Positions 1 through 11,789 of a stretch of 64,000 bases of DNA are shown piece after piece. The notes under the pieces are model-generated. The model was given only the letters and a program-made list of their open reading frames with translations. It did not search any database and was not told where the DNA came from. The stretch spans positions 633,017 to 697,016 of the forward strand of contig JAXRKP010000037.1 of the NCBI GenBank assembly GCA_037039925.1. Reading direction: 5' to 3'. The translations under genes were made by a program, and so were the position numbers. The first letter of the stretch is position 1. Each line of letters opens with the position of its first letter. The stretch comes from Doris montereyensis (Eukaryota; Mollusca; Gastropoda; Nudibranchia; Dorididae).

Positions 1-1664
1 GATATCTCATATGACAGAGCTATCATCAAATCAAAGTGATTCAGAGAGTTCTGAAGATGAGAGTGTGTCAGATTACTCAAGGAAACTTATTTCATAAGCC
101 AGGAATTTCTCACCGCCAGTCAGTTCAGTGGCCTAGTCATTCTGATCTAGTAATGCTTCCCCGGTATTAATCGTTAAATATTATGGGATCCTCTATGCAG
201 TTGTCTCTTCTGACTGGTGATTATGCCTTGAGGTTTACACCTAAACCCTCTCGCCAAGCAGTGCGCCCTTCGTATTCAGTTAGATTTGAGAACCTTGATG
301 AGCCAGAAAAGATACTTAGTATTGTGAGAACCCAAAACGTCCTCCAAGCGTTATTACACTTTCAGGATCTGAATCACAAACTGAATCAGAGGATGTTCTG
401 CCATCGAACAAGGGCCAAATAGCATATCTAAAGTTATGGACTGGCAGTGCAAAACACTTTCATTTTTAACGATGTGCAGAGTGATATTAAAATTCTGAAT
501 GTGGAAAGTATGGGAGTCAGTACACAGGGCCCAGTTCCAGCGTATCAGCACTCCACTCTCGACAATTGGTAACATGACTTCTTTTTGCTCACAGGTATCG
601 AATGATATTTGTGCCAATGTGGTTCCAAAACAGCACATCTCCTCCATGGAATATTCCTCGTGTAATACAACCAAAAAGTAACTCATACAACATGTGCAAC
701 CCAAATATGCAACACCTTTCAAAAACAAAATCCAACCCTCATTTTCCTGTCCATCCACGAGTCATCAAGGTAACCAACTTAGCAAACCTATCTCTGTGAC
801 TCCATACAGGCTATTAAGCGAAAATAAGAACAGGCGACTACTGATTTGCCTGTTGTTAGAGACAAGAATGGACCATCTGATGAATGTGATGAAATGCCAG
901 TTATGTCTGATTATTTTGGAACATTGGTGCGACTCAAAGCAAAAGGTTGTGATATGGAAAATGAACCCTTGGTTGGCGTAAGCAGACAGACATGTTTCAT
1001 TCTGTTTCAAATAGTGCTGTTGAGGATGAAGATCTTGTCTTTATAGACAGTCCAGCACCATCAAAGTATCTTCATCAAGGAATTCTCTGCTAAGGATTTT
1101 GACCATGTCCCAGTGATTTCATTATCTTCTGATGACTTGGATAAACCATAACAAATCTGTTTCCTTCGAAACTGGAGGATTTCAACCACTGTGCTCAAAC
1201 TTCTTTGCCAATGGCGTCAACCGAGCGTAACAAATCTTCTCAAGTGCAAAATTCATTTCAGTTACCAAAGACAGGTGTGGAGGGACATTTTAGAAAGGCA
1301 TGAACCACTCTTTTCCAATTCCTGGGCCATCAGGATCATCAGCAGTGGAAAATCCTTCTAAAAGAGGTGCGGACAATTTTGCCCATGACACGTTTTCATC
1401 ATCATCACCAGAAATAGTTATAGAGACGACTCAAGCACAGCCGCGTAAACCGTCCCATCAAACTTTCAAATGTCGGCCTCTACACCCTTCCAAGAAATAA
1501 TCATAGAGGACGATTCTGGAACCGGCGTCAATCATGTGGTCCCAAGCTTTACTTTATCAACCTCTGCAGCATTGTCATCCCATCAAGGGCCATCTCTCAT
1601 TCGTCAGTCTTTAGCTTCCCCTCCGGTGGCAGTCATCAAGCCATTTAATGCTTGTGATAGATTG
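1..1664 (+). CDS. SIM-rich acidic/Ser-rich protein, large internal exon (5'-truncated by window)
   Basis: I do not recognise this gene. The region reads as coding on the + strand, but no single frame stays open: frame 2 is open over 2-97 (ESSEDESVSD), then frames alternate. Protein-like stretches carry hydrophobic cores next to Ser/acidic residues, typical of SUMO-interacting motifs: PSVITLSGSESQTESED (~341-391), EDEDLVFIDSP (~1022-1054), VPVISLSSDDLDKP (~1107-1148), PEIVIETTQ (~1408-1434) and EIIIEDDSG (~1494-1520). The exon ends after ACDRL at 1664 with a good donor (TTG|GTAAGT), phase 0. SIM clusters are known from SUMO-targeted ubiquitin ligases and SUMO-dependent nuclear scaffolds, so a nuclear SUMO-binding role is inferred only; no RING or other catalytic domain is visible in this part. 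The frame changes may be assembly indels or gene decay. Confidence 0.6.
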
Positions 1665-1741
1665 GTAAGTTTGGGAGTTTGAGTTGAAGGAAGTAAAATA
1701 AACCATTATTCATTGTTTAGCTTAGGTTTATCAGAGGAGAA

Positions 1742-2040
1742 GTGGCGTCGGTGGTCGAGCGGTTAGGCTGCCGGACTGGGGATCATAAGTCATGAGTTTG
1801 AATCCCTAGCAAAGCCAGGTCCGATGTTGTGTTCCTTGGGAAAGACACGTAACACGCATTTTCCCAACTCTACCTAGGTGCAAATGGGTACAAGCACTAG
1901 CTTGGGAGTAAAAACATGCGTCAGACTAGCGTCCTGTCCAGGAGGTGATTATAGTCGTTTGTTCCGCTTCACGCTATAGAAACCGGGATACGCTCTGGCT
2001 CTATAGGCCTCAAGGGCCTTGAAGGAACTTTACTTAACTT
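1742..2040 (+). mobile_element. tRNA-derived SINE, family A (near full length)
   Basis: The tRNA-like head (1742-1812) has an A box (TGGTCGAGCGG) and a B box-like GAGTTTGAATCC. It is followed by the conserved body (CCTTGGGAAAGACACGTAAC, GTACAAGCACTAGCTTGGG, GTCCAGGAGGTGATTAT) and the 3' end CTTGAAGGAACTTTACTTAA. This copy serves as the reference for family A, which occurs about 15 times in the window. Confidence 0.85.
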
Positions 2041-2051
2041 TTTTTTATCAG

Positions 2052-2320
2052 AGGAGTAAGGTAAGTCCCACATTCAGAGATGAGCGTAAAGGTAACCAGG
2101 TAGAATCCTTTATTAAAAAGTGTTTTCTAGGCATATGGCATAATGAGATAGTTTGCCATTGCATTCCATGCCACCTTCATTTTCTGAGTCTCTGAATAAA
2201 CCTAGCTACCCATTTCTCTGCTGGGGGGGGGGCAGAAAAATATGCGCGTACTGGGAATCAAAGTTGGCCTCCTGGATGGTAGCCAGGCGCTCTACCGACT
2301 GAGCTATGTGCATCTCTGTA
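2052..2320 (-). mobile_element. tRNA-derived SINE, family C
   Basis: On the minus strand the tRNA-like head is at 2255-2318 (TAGCTCAGTCGGTAGAGC, then AACTTTGATTCCC). The body on the + strand has GGCATATGGCATAATG and CATGCCACCTTCATTTTCT. Related copies lie at 46497-46762, 52765-52925 and 34130-34212. Confidence 0.75.
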
Positions 2321-2334
2321 GAGGAGTCCTGATT

Positions 2335-2622
2335 CTGTCCTCATCCACAAACTTTGGGTTGTTGGCAGGATTTAAGAATTTTCCTGCATTGCCCTGTAAC
2401 CAACCTAGGGATATGTAACATGCAGAGAGTGTTGTGATCTGCATGTGGGACCTCCTTATTATCATTCATCTCCAATGGGACTAGGTGTCAATTCGCCTAC
2501 GTAGTGGGTGGGTTTTGATTGAAAAAATTGAAGAGAATGTTTTATCCTGTCGGGCATGAACTTGATACCTTTTGGTTGAGGGGCTAACACCTTACCCTTG
2601 GACCACCCAGTCCTCCCTGACT
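2335..2622 (-). mobile_element. tRNA-derived SINE, family B
   Basis: This is a minus-strand copy of the family whose reference is 12459-12795: GTGTTGTGATCTGCATGTGG, GACCTCCTTATTATCATTCA, and a head with ACCTTTTGGTTGAGGGGCTA on the + strand. With the two preceding SINEs it forms an 880-bp cluster of three different families. Confidence 0.75.
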
Positions 2623-3483
2623 GGGGATCAACCTCCTGTTTCCTGTCATGATTCTAATTTGTTGTGCTACAATGGTACCCTGGCTGCTATTTGAATTTTG
2701 AGTTAACTTGCTGTGTTAGTTTTTGTTATCATTCTTCTTCTCTTTTCCATTTGAGACATTGCGGCTTTTGAAAAAAATATTATACACATGTCTTTTAGAA
2801 TAAGTTTTTCCAACTCATTAATGTAATTCCAGCAGTTATCCACTGTGATGCAAAGACTCTTAAGGGTCAGAGCGAAATGCAATGATGGGTTATAAACAAA
2901 CTGTTAGGGTGGGGGGGGGGGTTGAGAACACGAATCAATCAAGAGTCAAGATTTGATAGCTGGATCTCCAAACAGAATCAAAGTTTTAGGAGACTAGAGA
3001 AGAATAGGCCAACGATCATAGACTAGGGCAGAGTTTAAATATCAAAATATGCCATGCCCATAAGTTAAGAACTTCAAAAAGAAAGATGAGATTAAGTACG
3101 CAAGAATTTGATGGAGCCAAATTTGGGCATGAATAAAAAAGATGCCATCGAGAAAGTTTAAAAAAAGGGAAGGAAGTGAAGAACTGTATATCAGGACAGA
3201 GCTCAACTACGAAAACAATATTAGGACGAATGCAGACAAATCATATTCTAAATGGCTGAAACCGAAACAATGATATGGTACCTAAATGAAAATGATGGCA
3301 GAACCATAAATCCACTATTGTAATACTGTACCTTTGTGAAGCCAATGGATATACACATTAGCCTAGCATTTTGTCACCCTCTGGCAGTCTTACAACATAA
3401 TTTATTTCCCAAGTGGAAATAATCTGTCTCTTGTTCTTTGTCTGTTTGTCTCATATCTGCCAGTCTTTGTTTTCTCGTACTCT

Positions 3484-3528
<45 letters not shown>

Positions 3529-3783
3529 AACCTCTCTTTGTCTGTTTATAAATCTGTTTACTCAACTGTGTCTGTCTGTCAATATGTCTCCTTGTCTTTC
3601 TCTCTGTCTGTCTGTCTCAATGAATTGTGATTGATATTTAGTGCTTAATGAGAATGTTCAATTTACTTCTTTTGTTAATTTTAATTTGATTCTTCTTTTA
3701 TCTTGTTCTCATTGCTTACGTAATGTATTTCTTTTGCTTCTTGTGACTTATTTTTATTTGACTCAACTGCATTCCTTTCACAG
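2623..3783. other. Intron 1 remainder, with a (CA)n microsatellite
   Basis: No exon-like reading was seen. It holds a G10 run near 2910, a (CA)n tract at 3489-3527 and CT/GT-rich sequence (TCTGTCTGTC) to about 3620, ending in the polypyrimidine tract of the 3784 acceptor. Confidence 0.6.
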
Positions 3784-3864
3784 GACGTCAATGAGGAAGA
3801 AATGATCAGACTGAGAGAAATATTAGGCCCACATTTATTCAGTGATAATGCTTTAAGACAAGAT
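3784..3864 (+). CDS. SIM-rich protein, penultimate exon
   Basis: An 81-base exon bounded by TTTCACAG|GACGTC and AAGAT|GTGAGT, phase 0 at both ends, so it joins the preceding exon in frame. It encodes 27 residues beginning DVNEEEMIRLREIL and ending SDNALRQD, which looks like a short amphipathic helical segment. Codons and both splice sites are clean, unlike the large upstream exon. Confidence 0.65.
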
Positions 3865-4004
3865 GTGAGTCATAAGTGACAATCTGCATGTCTTCATGAT
3901 ATCTTAAATGTTTATATGTATGTTTTTTAGGTGCACTGATTTGTTACCGTGAAATCGTCATTTGTCTGGAATTAAATGAAAAAGACAAAAAAGGAGGAGG
4001 CATG

Positions 4005-4855
4005 TACAGTAGTTACTGCCTAAATGCCCGCCGCCATGATGCCTGTTTCTCCTGAATGTCTGCAATCTCAGTGAAACCGATTTTTTACTATATAATTATA
4101 ATGTATATGCCTCTCTAAATGTGCATTTTCCCCCTCGGCTACTGCAGGCATAATCGCCTCCCAATTGTCATAAAAATACGTCCGTGATTGGTTAAAAATT
4201 CTTTTAGTTTTTTCTATTATATACATGTAACCCCATTGCTAATATGACTAATTTATGCCCGTCAACAATTTGCCATGCATTGTAACCACCCTACATATAC
4301 ATGTCCAATAGAATGTAAGAAAAGATGATCAATTTCTTCTTCTTAACTCCACCCACTGTACTGTACAGTATTTGTCCCATTGGATCACTGGTTTGTCACC
4401 AGGCAATTAGAGTTGAACAGTCCTCCAGACTCCACCCTTGGCTCTTCCCTTGATGTCATAAGTCGCACAAAATTACCTGGCGTTTTTAATTGATTGGGCA
4501 TGCATTGCATGTGAACAAATTTATTGCTCTCCCGTCCCCTGTCTGGCATTGGCCGTATCAATTGTCTTCATGATGAGCAATAGTCAACCCGCCCGCATGT
4601 TTATCACTTAAATGTTGAAGAACTTAATGGTGTCCAAGTGTCCCTATTTCTCGCATTCAATTTTTCGTAAAACCTAGTATTCTTCTCAAGCAAACGACCT
4701 GGTTAGGAATCTTTATCCATGTCTGTCCATTGATCCATGTTTTTGTCCTGGACCGGTTTTTCCCCATAAATGTCCGTCTGGCCTAAATGCCCGTTTCGCA
4801 AAGGCCCGTTTTCTCTGCTTCCCAAGCATCAGGCATTTAGGTGGTAACTACTGTA
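4005..4855. mobile_element. MITE-like element with 24-bp terminal inverted repeats
   Basis: The left end TACAGTAGTTACTGCCTAAA and the inverted right end TACAGTAGTTACCACCTAAA match at 22 of 24 positions when extended. Both ends are bounded by TA, as expected for Tc1/mariner/pogo-type insertions. There is no open reading frame inside, so it is non-autonomous. It lies in intron 2 of the SIM-rich gene. Confidence 0.75.
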
Positions 4856-5459
4856 TACATATTTGATGTATTAAAGCTATGAGGTTGGATATTTTGCTGT
4901 GGTAATATAAAAAAGAAAGACAGTAGTCCATAATGAAGAGAAAACATGTATGTTATTTGAGTGTTTATCTATTGATTGCCACTATTATTTGTCTGAATTT
5001 GATTGTTATAAAAAAATATCATGTGTTTAAATGAATAAGAAAGAGAAATTGAAATTTGATATTGCTTGCTAGAGAGAAAAGATGGAGATAAAAAAGTAAC
5101 AAACCCCCCCTAACTTTTATACATTTTAGTCTTACATTGGACATTATTAGGTTATGAGTCTTTCTCAAATCTTGCCTACTTGTTTTTTCAGATTCGCTGT
5201 AGATAATGTTAAAAATTTAAATAATGAGTTCTTTCTCTCTTTATTAGTTGTAGCATTTTTGTGTCATTACAGAACAGTTTAGCAGTTTTTTTTGAGCATG
5301 CACTGTATTTCATTTGAAATTTGACTGGAAATGATAAAGGACAAGTTGTTTAAATTATTGTTTGTTTTTTGTTTTGTTGTTTTTGGTCATCATTGTATAC
5401 TTTGTCTATTTCCTTCATTTTTATTTGTTTGTTATCTTGTTTCCCCTTTCCCGAAACAG

Positions 5460-5644
5460 ATTCAGGCTGCTATACTCAAGAACTGGGATTTTTCAAGACT
5501 TTGACAGATCGTGGTGTGACCCTTGATGACATCAGAGTCTCTGTCCGCAGATTCATGAAAGCAGCTGAAAAGAGAGAAGACAAAGTAACCAACAAAAGGG
5601 GTCTGTGCCCCCGCATAACTCGTGAAAATCATAAGATTAGTTGA
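5460..5644 (+). CDS. SIM-rich protein, last exon
   Basis: Acceptor CCGAAACAG|ATTCAG at 5459/5460, phase 0. It reads IQAAILKNWDFSRL and then meets TGA at 5502-5504. A +1 alternative frame continues with a strongly protein-like stretch (TDRGVTLDDIRVSVRRFM, then KAAEKREDK) to a stop ending at 5644. Either the short C-terminus is real or an indel in the T-rich run near 5488-5495 splits a longer basic C-terminus; I favour the second. Together with the 27-residue exon this gives a small helical, possibly UBA-like C-terminal region, but I cannot name the fold. Confidence 0.55.
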
Positions 5645-7553
5645 TATTGTTTTGTATGTTTGAGCGCCACTCTTGAGGAAATAGGAATTAAAACAATAGG
5701 TCTCAACAGTTTTTCATGCCATTAGTTAAAGAGCAGCTATCTGAAACATGGCAACTTTCATTAGCTAATCATCATACTCTTTTTATTTAAATCATATGAT
5801 GGCAAATGATGGCAATGCATTTGTCACATTACCTTGTTTTTTAACTATGCAAGGGGAAATTATAGTCGTCAGCTGCCATTACATACAATTTGTAAGGGAC
5901 ACTCAAAAGCAGCTTATTCTGTGGAAAACAATCATGAATTTGTCACGGATATTACGTTTATTACAAATATTTTCTCTTGTCTTGTTTAGTGAATTAATGT
6001 TTCACAAGAATGAATTGAACCACTTCAGTAAATCATTCCTGATATTTACAACTCCAACGCCTTTAGGTGTTTGCTGCTATTACTATTACGAATAGATTTT
6101 TCATCTCCATGACATGTCACACTGCCTCTTTTGTGGAGTTGGCGGAAGCTGCTGGTAGGCCCTACTTCTTTTCTTTCGCTCTTTCACCTATCTCTAGTCT
6201 TGCTGTTGCCTCTTCATTTACCCTGAGACTGCGCATTTGGTGGACAGGGTAAATTTCAATGAAACAAAGCCACTTTGTGGCTTGGCCGTTGTGTCTTCCA
6301 AACTTTTAGAAATCCTGATGATTAGTCTGGGATGTGCTAGTGTAATTACGCCCTTTTGCTTGCAGGAACTCAATAAGAGCAGCTGTTGTACAGTGCCTGT
6401 CAGTAAATATGCATAGCTGCCAACCAGTTTGTAAAAAAACGTGTTAAGTATGTTTTTTTCGGCTTTTTGTAAGTGCATTTACCTTGAAAAGTACGTATTT
6501 GAGGGTTAACTGTACTTTCTTTACTAAACCCAAGTTAATGGCAGAGATTGGGGTGATACCATTCTTATTCACAAAAAATATTGTGACATTTCACCAGAAA
6601 GGCCAGCAATTTTTTATTATTTGCCTTATAGAGGTTAATTCAAGTTAAATTGTCATTGTTCTCTGGAATATTACAGTCCACAGTATTGGTGCTAGTTAGA
6701 ATAAGTTTGCGCAGTCAGAGTCTGTGTTGGTTTTCAGTTTCAGCTGGTATGAATATGTGATGAGGCTGACAGAAAGGATGTAGCAGAATGTCAAACACTC
6801 TTATTGTTTGTGTTGAGTTTCGATCTAGCTCAGGATTATATGGGCCGTTCACTTTCCAACTTGAGTTAGGAGATTGGTGGCGTAGCCTGTGATAGAATCA
6901 CAAAGTCCAAATGTCATGATCAATGTTCCCTCTTAGCTGTGCGACTGTGTGTGCACACACCAGGGAGAAAAGGTGTTCAAAGTTTAGAAATGTCTGTGCA
7001 CACCAGGGAGAAAAGGTGTGCACAGGTTAAAAATGTCTGCGCACACCAAGGAGAAAAAGTATGCAGTTTAGATATGTCTACACATGCCAATAAAAAAACT
7101 TTTCTTGTCTAATGTTCATTCACAACTGGTATGTTTTTGTCAAACTTTGCACAGCAGCAAAAAATGTGTGTACACATACTAGAAAGAATTAGAGGGAACA
7201 CTGGTCTCCATGTGATGTTTTTCTGGCTTTGGGGCATAGAATTGTTTGTGTTGGAATCTCTGTCACCATTTCATCAATGCTTACGTTTTCATAGGGGTAG
7301 AAACAGGCTTGAAACTGTGTGCTGAGCACTTGGCTTGAAATCATTCCTGCTAAACATCTAACCATAGCAGGGGGTGGGTTTGGATGACGTTGTTGACCAA
7401 TAGTCACTGATCCTAAATGCAAACTAATGAAAATGTCTTCCCAAAGATATCTACGGTGCATTGATAATCAGCAAAAAATGCATCAAAGCTTAATGATGAT
7501 ATGTCTTTGATTGGTATTGAGAACGTTAATATAGTGATATAGTGTCAAATAAA
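5645..7553. other. Intergenic, AT-rich; contains a dispersed repeat and a minisatellite
   Basis: A likely 3' UTR of the left gene begins here, but no clear AATAAA was seen. The block 6067-6290 shares diverged sequence with 8222-8440 (both end GGTAAATTTCAATGAAACAA), so it is a dispersed repeat. A CATAGCTGCCAACC end at 6411-6430 resembles the terminus of the MITE at 20434-20834. Confidence 0.5.
6947..7090. repeat. Minisatellite, ~43-bp unit, about 3 copies
   Basis: The repeated core CACCAGGGAGAAAAGGTGT is followed by a GTTTAGAAATGTCTG segment. Three units diverge progressively to the right. Confidence 0.7.
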
Positions 7554-7984
7554 TACAGTGAGCACCACTTATAACAGCACTGGTTATAAAAGGCTGTCGC
7601 TATCCCCCCCCTTTTCTCTCTCTTTGGCTCTATTAAAATAAACCTCTTACAAACAGGGGCTGGGAAGGGGGAAACCGCCTATCACAAGACAAGACTCTCT
7701 CAACAGAGAAGCATAAAGGTGTGTTTACTGGAGAAATATGCCTAACAATTCCTAACATTAAAAACAACACTGACTTAATTGAGACCCAATGCAGGTGTTT
7801 GAAGTGCATCTAGATAGGCTGGCCTGCCATTGGCTAGTATTGTATGATGAGCGAGTATATTGCTTGAAGCCATGTACATGTGACTTTAGAGTTGTTTCCC
7901 TTGCAAACCGCTTATAACCCGAATCATTTATAACAGGACTGTAGCGTCTCCCCGTCGATCCTGTTATGACCGGTTTCCATTGTA
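7554..7984. mobile_element. MITE-like element, TA-flanked inverted ends
   Basis: The left end TACAGTGAGCACCACTTATA and the inverted right end TACAATGGAAACCGGTCATA share a pogo/Tigger-like pattern (ACC…TATAACAG), with TA at both outer edges. The interior is non-coding and includes an inner pair of CTTATAAC-like motifs. Confidence 0.6.
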
Positions 7985-8221
7985 GCAGTTTGCCTTGTCA
8001 CCAAATTACCTAGAAAATTATACTTTACATAACAACTGTATCTTGTCATTCGCTCCAATAGTCCCCTCTTGGCTTCTCATGTTGCTGAGTCTTCGTGACT
8101 TCCTCTTCATGCCAAGATGTACCGCTGATTTGCCTCAAACTCTTGGCTTGCTGCTGCTGCTGATAGTCTTGTGGCTACCACATTTTACCTGACCTTTGAT
8201 GGCTGTCCATGAGCATTGTTT

Positions 8222-8440
8222 CTCCTACAATGTTTTATTTGAGCGAAGTGGCAGAGATTACATTTTGTTTCTTCTTCTTCTGTGGGCGGTTAACGGGTCT
8301 GCTGGTAGGTTCTTTTTCTTCTTTCCTTTCACTTTCGCCCCATCGCTTATCTTTCTTCTTGCTATTTCCTCTTAATACACCTTGAGTACATCACGTATGA
8401 TGGACAAGGTAAATTTCAATGAAACAAACAAATCCTCTTA
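8222..8440. repeat. Dispersed repeat, second copy (first at 6067-6290)
   Basis: It shares CTGCTGGTAG, CTTTCNCTTTCGCC-like and GGACAAGGTAAATTTCAATG with the copy 2.1 kb to the left. Family unknown. Confidence 0.5.
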
Positions 8441-11400
8441 TTCTTTTTTTTCTCCTTCATTTACAAATCTTCTCTTGTTCGTATCTTCTTTTTCCCAGCT
8501 TTTGGATTCTATATCATAGACTAATGGCTTGCCTACTGGAGAAGTTTTCACATGTTTCCTATGGCACTACTAGATGATGGAGACATAGGTAGCAGGCTAC
8601 CCATTTTCTTGAAGTTTTTTTATTCATTTCATTGGTGTCTTTGGTAACCGTCGTGTAGATTTAGGTTTACCCATGGGTCTATAAGAAAAGGGTTTAGCCT
8701 GGCTTAAACTAGTTTCCCCATCTGCTCAAAATGGCTGAGTGTGTAAGGCCTAACAATAAAAGAGAAGTCCTGTGTGTGTTTTAATTTTTATTCAGTTGAT
8801 TCTGAAGAAGTTTTGCTAGTTTGAAGAGCTTTCTTGGCAAAATTTTCAAACCCTACCTAACCGTAATTTCAAGACCACAGCATATCATGGAAGATGGGAA
8901 CTAGTTAACATATAACATCTGTGGGTGAAAGTCTGCTGGTCATTTCGGCCATCAGTTTGTGTCTTACTGGCCAAATGCATTGGCGAATTGCCAGCCTCTG
9001 GTCTCTCCTCCCCCACCTTGTACCTGAACTGTCCACTATAATTTGTGCTTTTACTCCATTTTTGCCCAGTCTTAAATTATTACTCCTAAATTGTCTCCCT
9101 TGATTTTATCTTTTTTCTTGCTGGTTAGATGGTTGACTCACGGGCCGAATAAAATTTGGGAGTTGGTCTTCAGGCTGAATGAAGGCTGCTCATTTTTACC
9201 AAAGATAGTTTTCAAATTTTTCTTTCTTTCTAAGATTTGTAACGACCCCTTGACCTAGGTGATGCTGGCCTAGTGCTCAGCCTCGACAGTAACAGAGCCA
9301 GTTGAGAGTGCAGTGAAATATTATGTAGTGGGGGGGGGTGCCACCTGGGGTGAGTTTGGGACCAAAAGGTTGTTTTTCTGTTCTTTGCATATTCGGGTAG
9401 AACGATCATTTATCTACGAATTTATGGAAGAAAAATGTCCATATATAATTTATTTTTTACAAAATATTTGGCAGGCAAGGGTAGGTAAAAACATTCAAAA
9501 TTTTGACGTAAATTACCCTAACAGTGACTGAGAAGATGGCAGTAAAAACCTGAATATATTGCGGCTTATCGCAAATGTGGCATCACCGAAGTCACCTGGC
9601 TTCTGCTGACACCGCTAGTCGCTTGCCCATCGCTGCATGATGTTTGAGGCGTTACGCGTCAGTGTGTATGTAAACACGCGCACAAGCATAGGATATAAAG
9701 GAAAAAACAAAACACTGGTCATTTTGACGTCTGTTTTCACAACAGTGCACATCTAAACCTAGATCTATAATCCTCTTTACATTAGTAACAATGCCAGAGA
9801 CTGTCGAAAGAGTAAGGGGGCTGCTACAATAAGGAAATCCATCTGAAGCGTTTATTTTGTGTTTTTCTTTTTCTTTTTTATTTGCATTTTTCTTGAAATG
9901 TAGTTTTTTCACACTAAAATTCTATCTTCTCCCCATTTACCGAACGATTTGTATTATATTTGGCACACAGTTTCCTCTTGTCAATGTTAATAGAATGATG
10001 TTTTAAAAAAAATATATTGATAACTTTTTGAGAAGTAGTTTTTTGGGTAATAAAAATGCCATTCTTGTATATTCAAGATATATAGTATTTTCAAAAATTC
10101 ATAAAAAAAGACCTATCCAAAATATATAAAAAACCTGACATCGATCTTTAGGTATTGAATGGAAAAGTTGATCTGCACAAGTTTTGAGTGATTTTATTCA
10201 TAACTAAGGGAGGAGATTTTGAAAATTAGGTCGAAATCCAAGACGGTGACCACAACTCAAAAGCAAAAACAAATCACTTCAGCCCCCCCCCCCATAATAT
10301 CCTGTGAATAATGAAAGTGATTTTCAAATATGGTTATGATATGGTGCTAACCTACAGTCATTTAAGCATGAACAAAAACAAATTCAAACATGTAGGTTCT
10401 TAGTTTTCAATTTTCTACAGGCATGAGAAAAATGCGGAACGTCTTCTTAAGTCAAGTTAAGTTGACATGTTCATGTAATCACTGAAAATATTTATGCATT
10501 TACAATTTAGTGTGTTTGTACGAATTGTGTTAATTATCATTATGATCAAAAGGCAGCACAGTTGTAACAATAATTTTTGCCAGCAGCATACATCATTCTT
10601 AATTTCATGTACCATATGTATATTTTTATTCTCTATTTGTATAAAAGATACATTCGTTTGTAAACACATATTGTCTATGTAATGTGTGAACTTGTATCAG
10701 TCATCATTCTTTTCATTGTCCAATACCATAGTTATCGGTTTTTTTAAATATTTAGATCAGACAAAGACTAAAATATTGATTGTATATATTTCTCTTCAAC
10801 ATTGTTATGAAGTTTATAATGTGTGTTTGTGAGTGGGAATGTTAGTATCTTTAGTTTTATTGATATTTTTTATATGCATTTTTTCTCCTTTGAATCATTT
10901 TGAAAGTTGTAGCTTCTTATTAATCTTTACATTTTACAATCTACGTTCTCTTCTTTTAAGTTGTTCATAAAGATGTTCTTTTAAATTTAATCAACGCAAA
11001 ATACTGTGTGAATGCATTCACTATCTCTATAGTCTATAATTTATAACTTTAATCAGATGATGATAGTATGAGTTAACCTTGTATTTTTTTGTGGTCTTTT
11101 CTGTCTTGTACTTGTAGTAGAGTTTTATATTGTGTTTGTCTCAGCATGAGCTGCCCTGTGATTTTATAGCGATTTAAATTTTATAATCAACTCTTTATCA
11201 TTAATGATTTGCATCCGTTTTGGTTGATTGCCTTTCTTTCTGTTTTCACAGGAATGTGTGGGCAAGAGTGTTATGTATGTTGTGTTTTGGACAAAATTCC
11301 AATAACGAAGACATTAATGATTTCACATTTGAAATTTTTTACAGAATGACTGATATCACTGTATGACATAATCAATTTGAAGAGTTTTGTAATTTGAAGC

Positions 11401-11700
11401 ATGATTTACTTCTTAATGTTGCAAAAAGTAGTTTTGTATAATTCTGATTTTATACTGACTATGTTAAGATATGCCTGAAATATTTTATATAGTCTGAGTG
11501 AATGATCTGAACGTTTAATAAATTGAATTTGATAATGAGACACATTGTAAGATGTTTTCATTGTCATTGAGTTCTTGAATGTCAGCTTAACGTGGGAGAA
11601 AATGATATGGAATAATGTAAAGAAAAATCAAATTAAAGAGCATTATAATACATTCATTGGTTTGATTGAGTGTTGTACTCTTACTCTTACTCTAAGGAAA
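8441..11700. other. Intergenic, nothing convincing
   Basis: AT-rich sequence without a supported gene. A TTTCACAG|GAATGTGTGG acceptor-like site at 11251 is followed by a 17-codon open frame, and AATAAA occurs near 11516, so a distant 3' exon or UTR of the left gene is possible but unsupported. Homopolymer runs: G7 near 9331 and C9 near 10285. Confidence 0.4.
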
Positions 11701-11789
11701 GGTATATCATCACTCTGCTTTCCTCACTGGACTCAAGTGTGAATGGGTAACCAAGTATAGGTAGAGAAATATAACATTAACAATTGACA

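Noticed and set aside
1742..1812. tRNA gene
   Set aside because: A and B boxes are present, but the stems are degenerate, and the same head occurs in many copies joined to a SINE body.
2255..2318. tRNA gene on the minus strand
   Set aside because: A TAGCTCAGTCGGTAGAGC box is present, but the sequence is the head of SINE family C, and the acceptor stem does not close convincingly.
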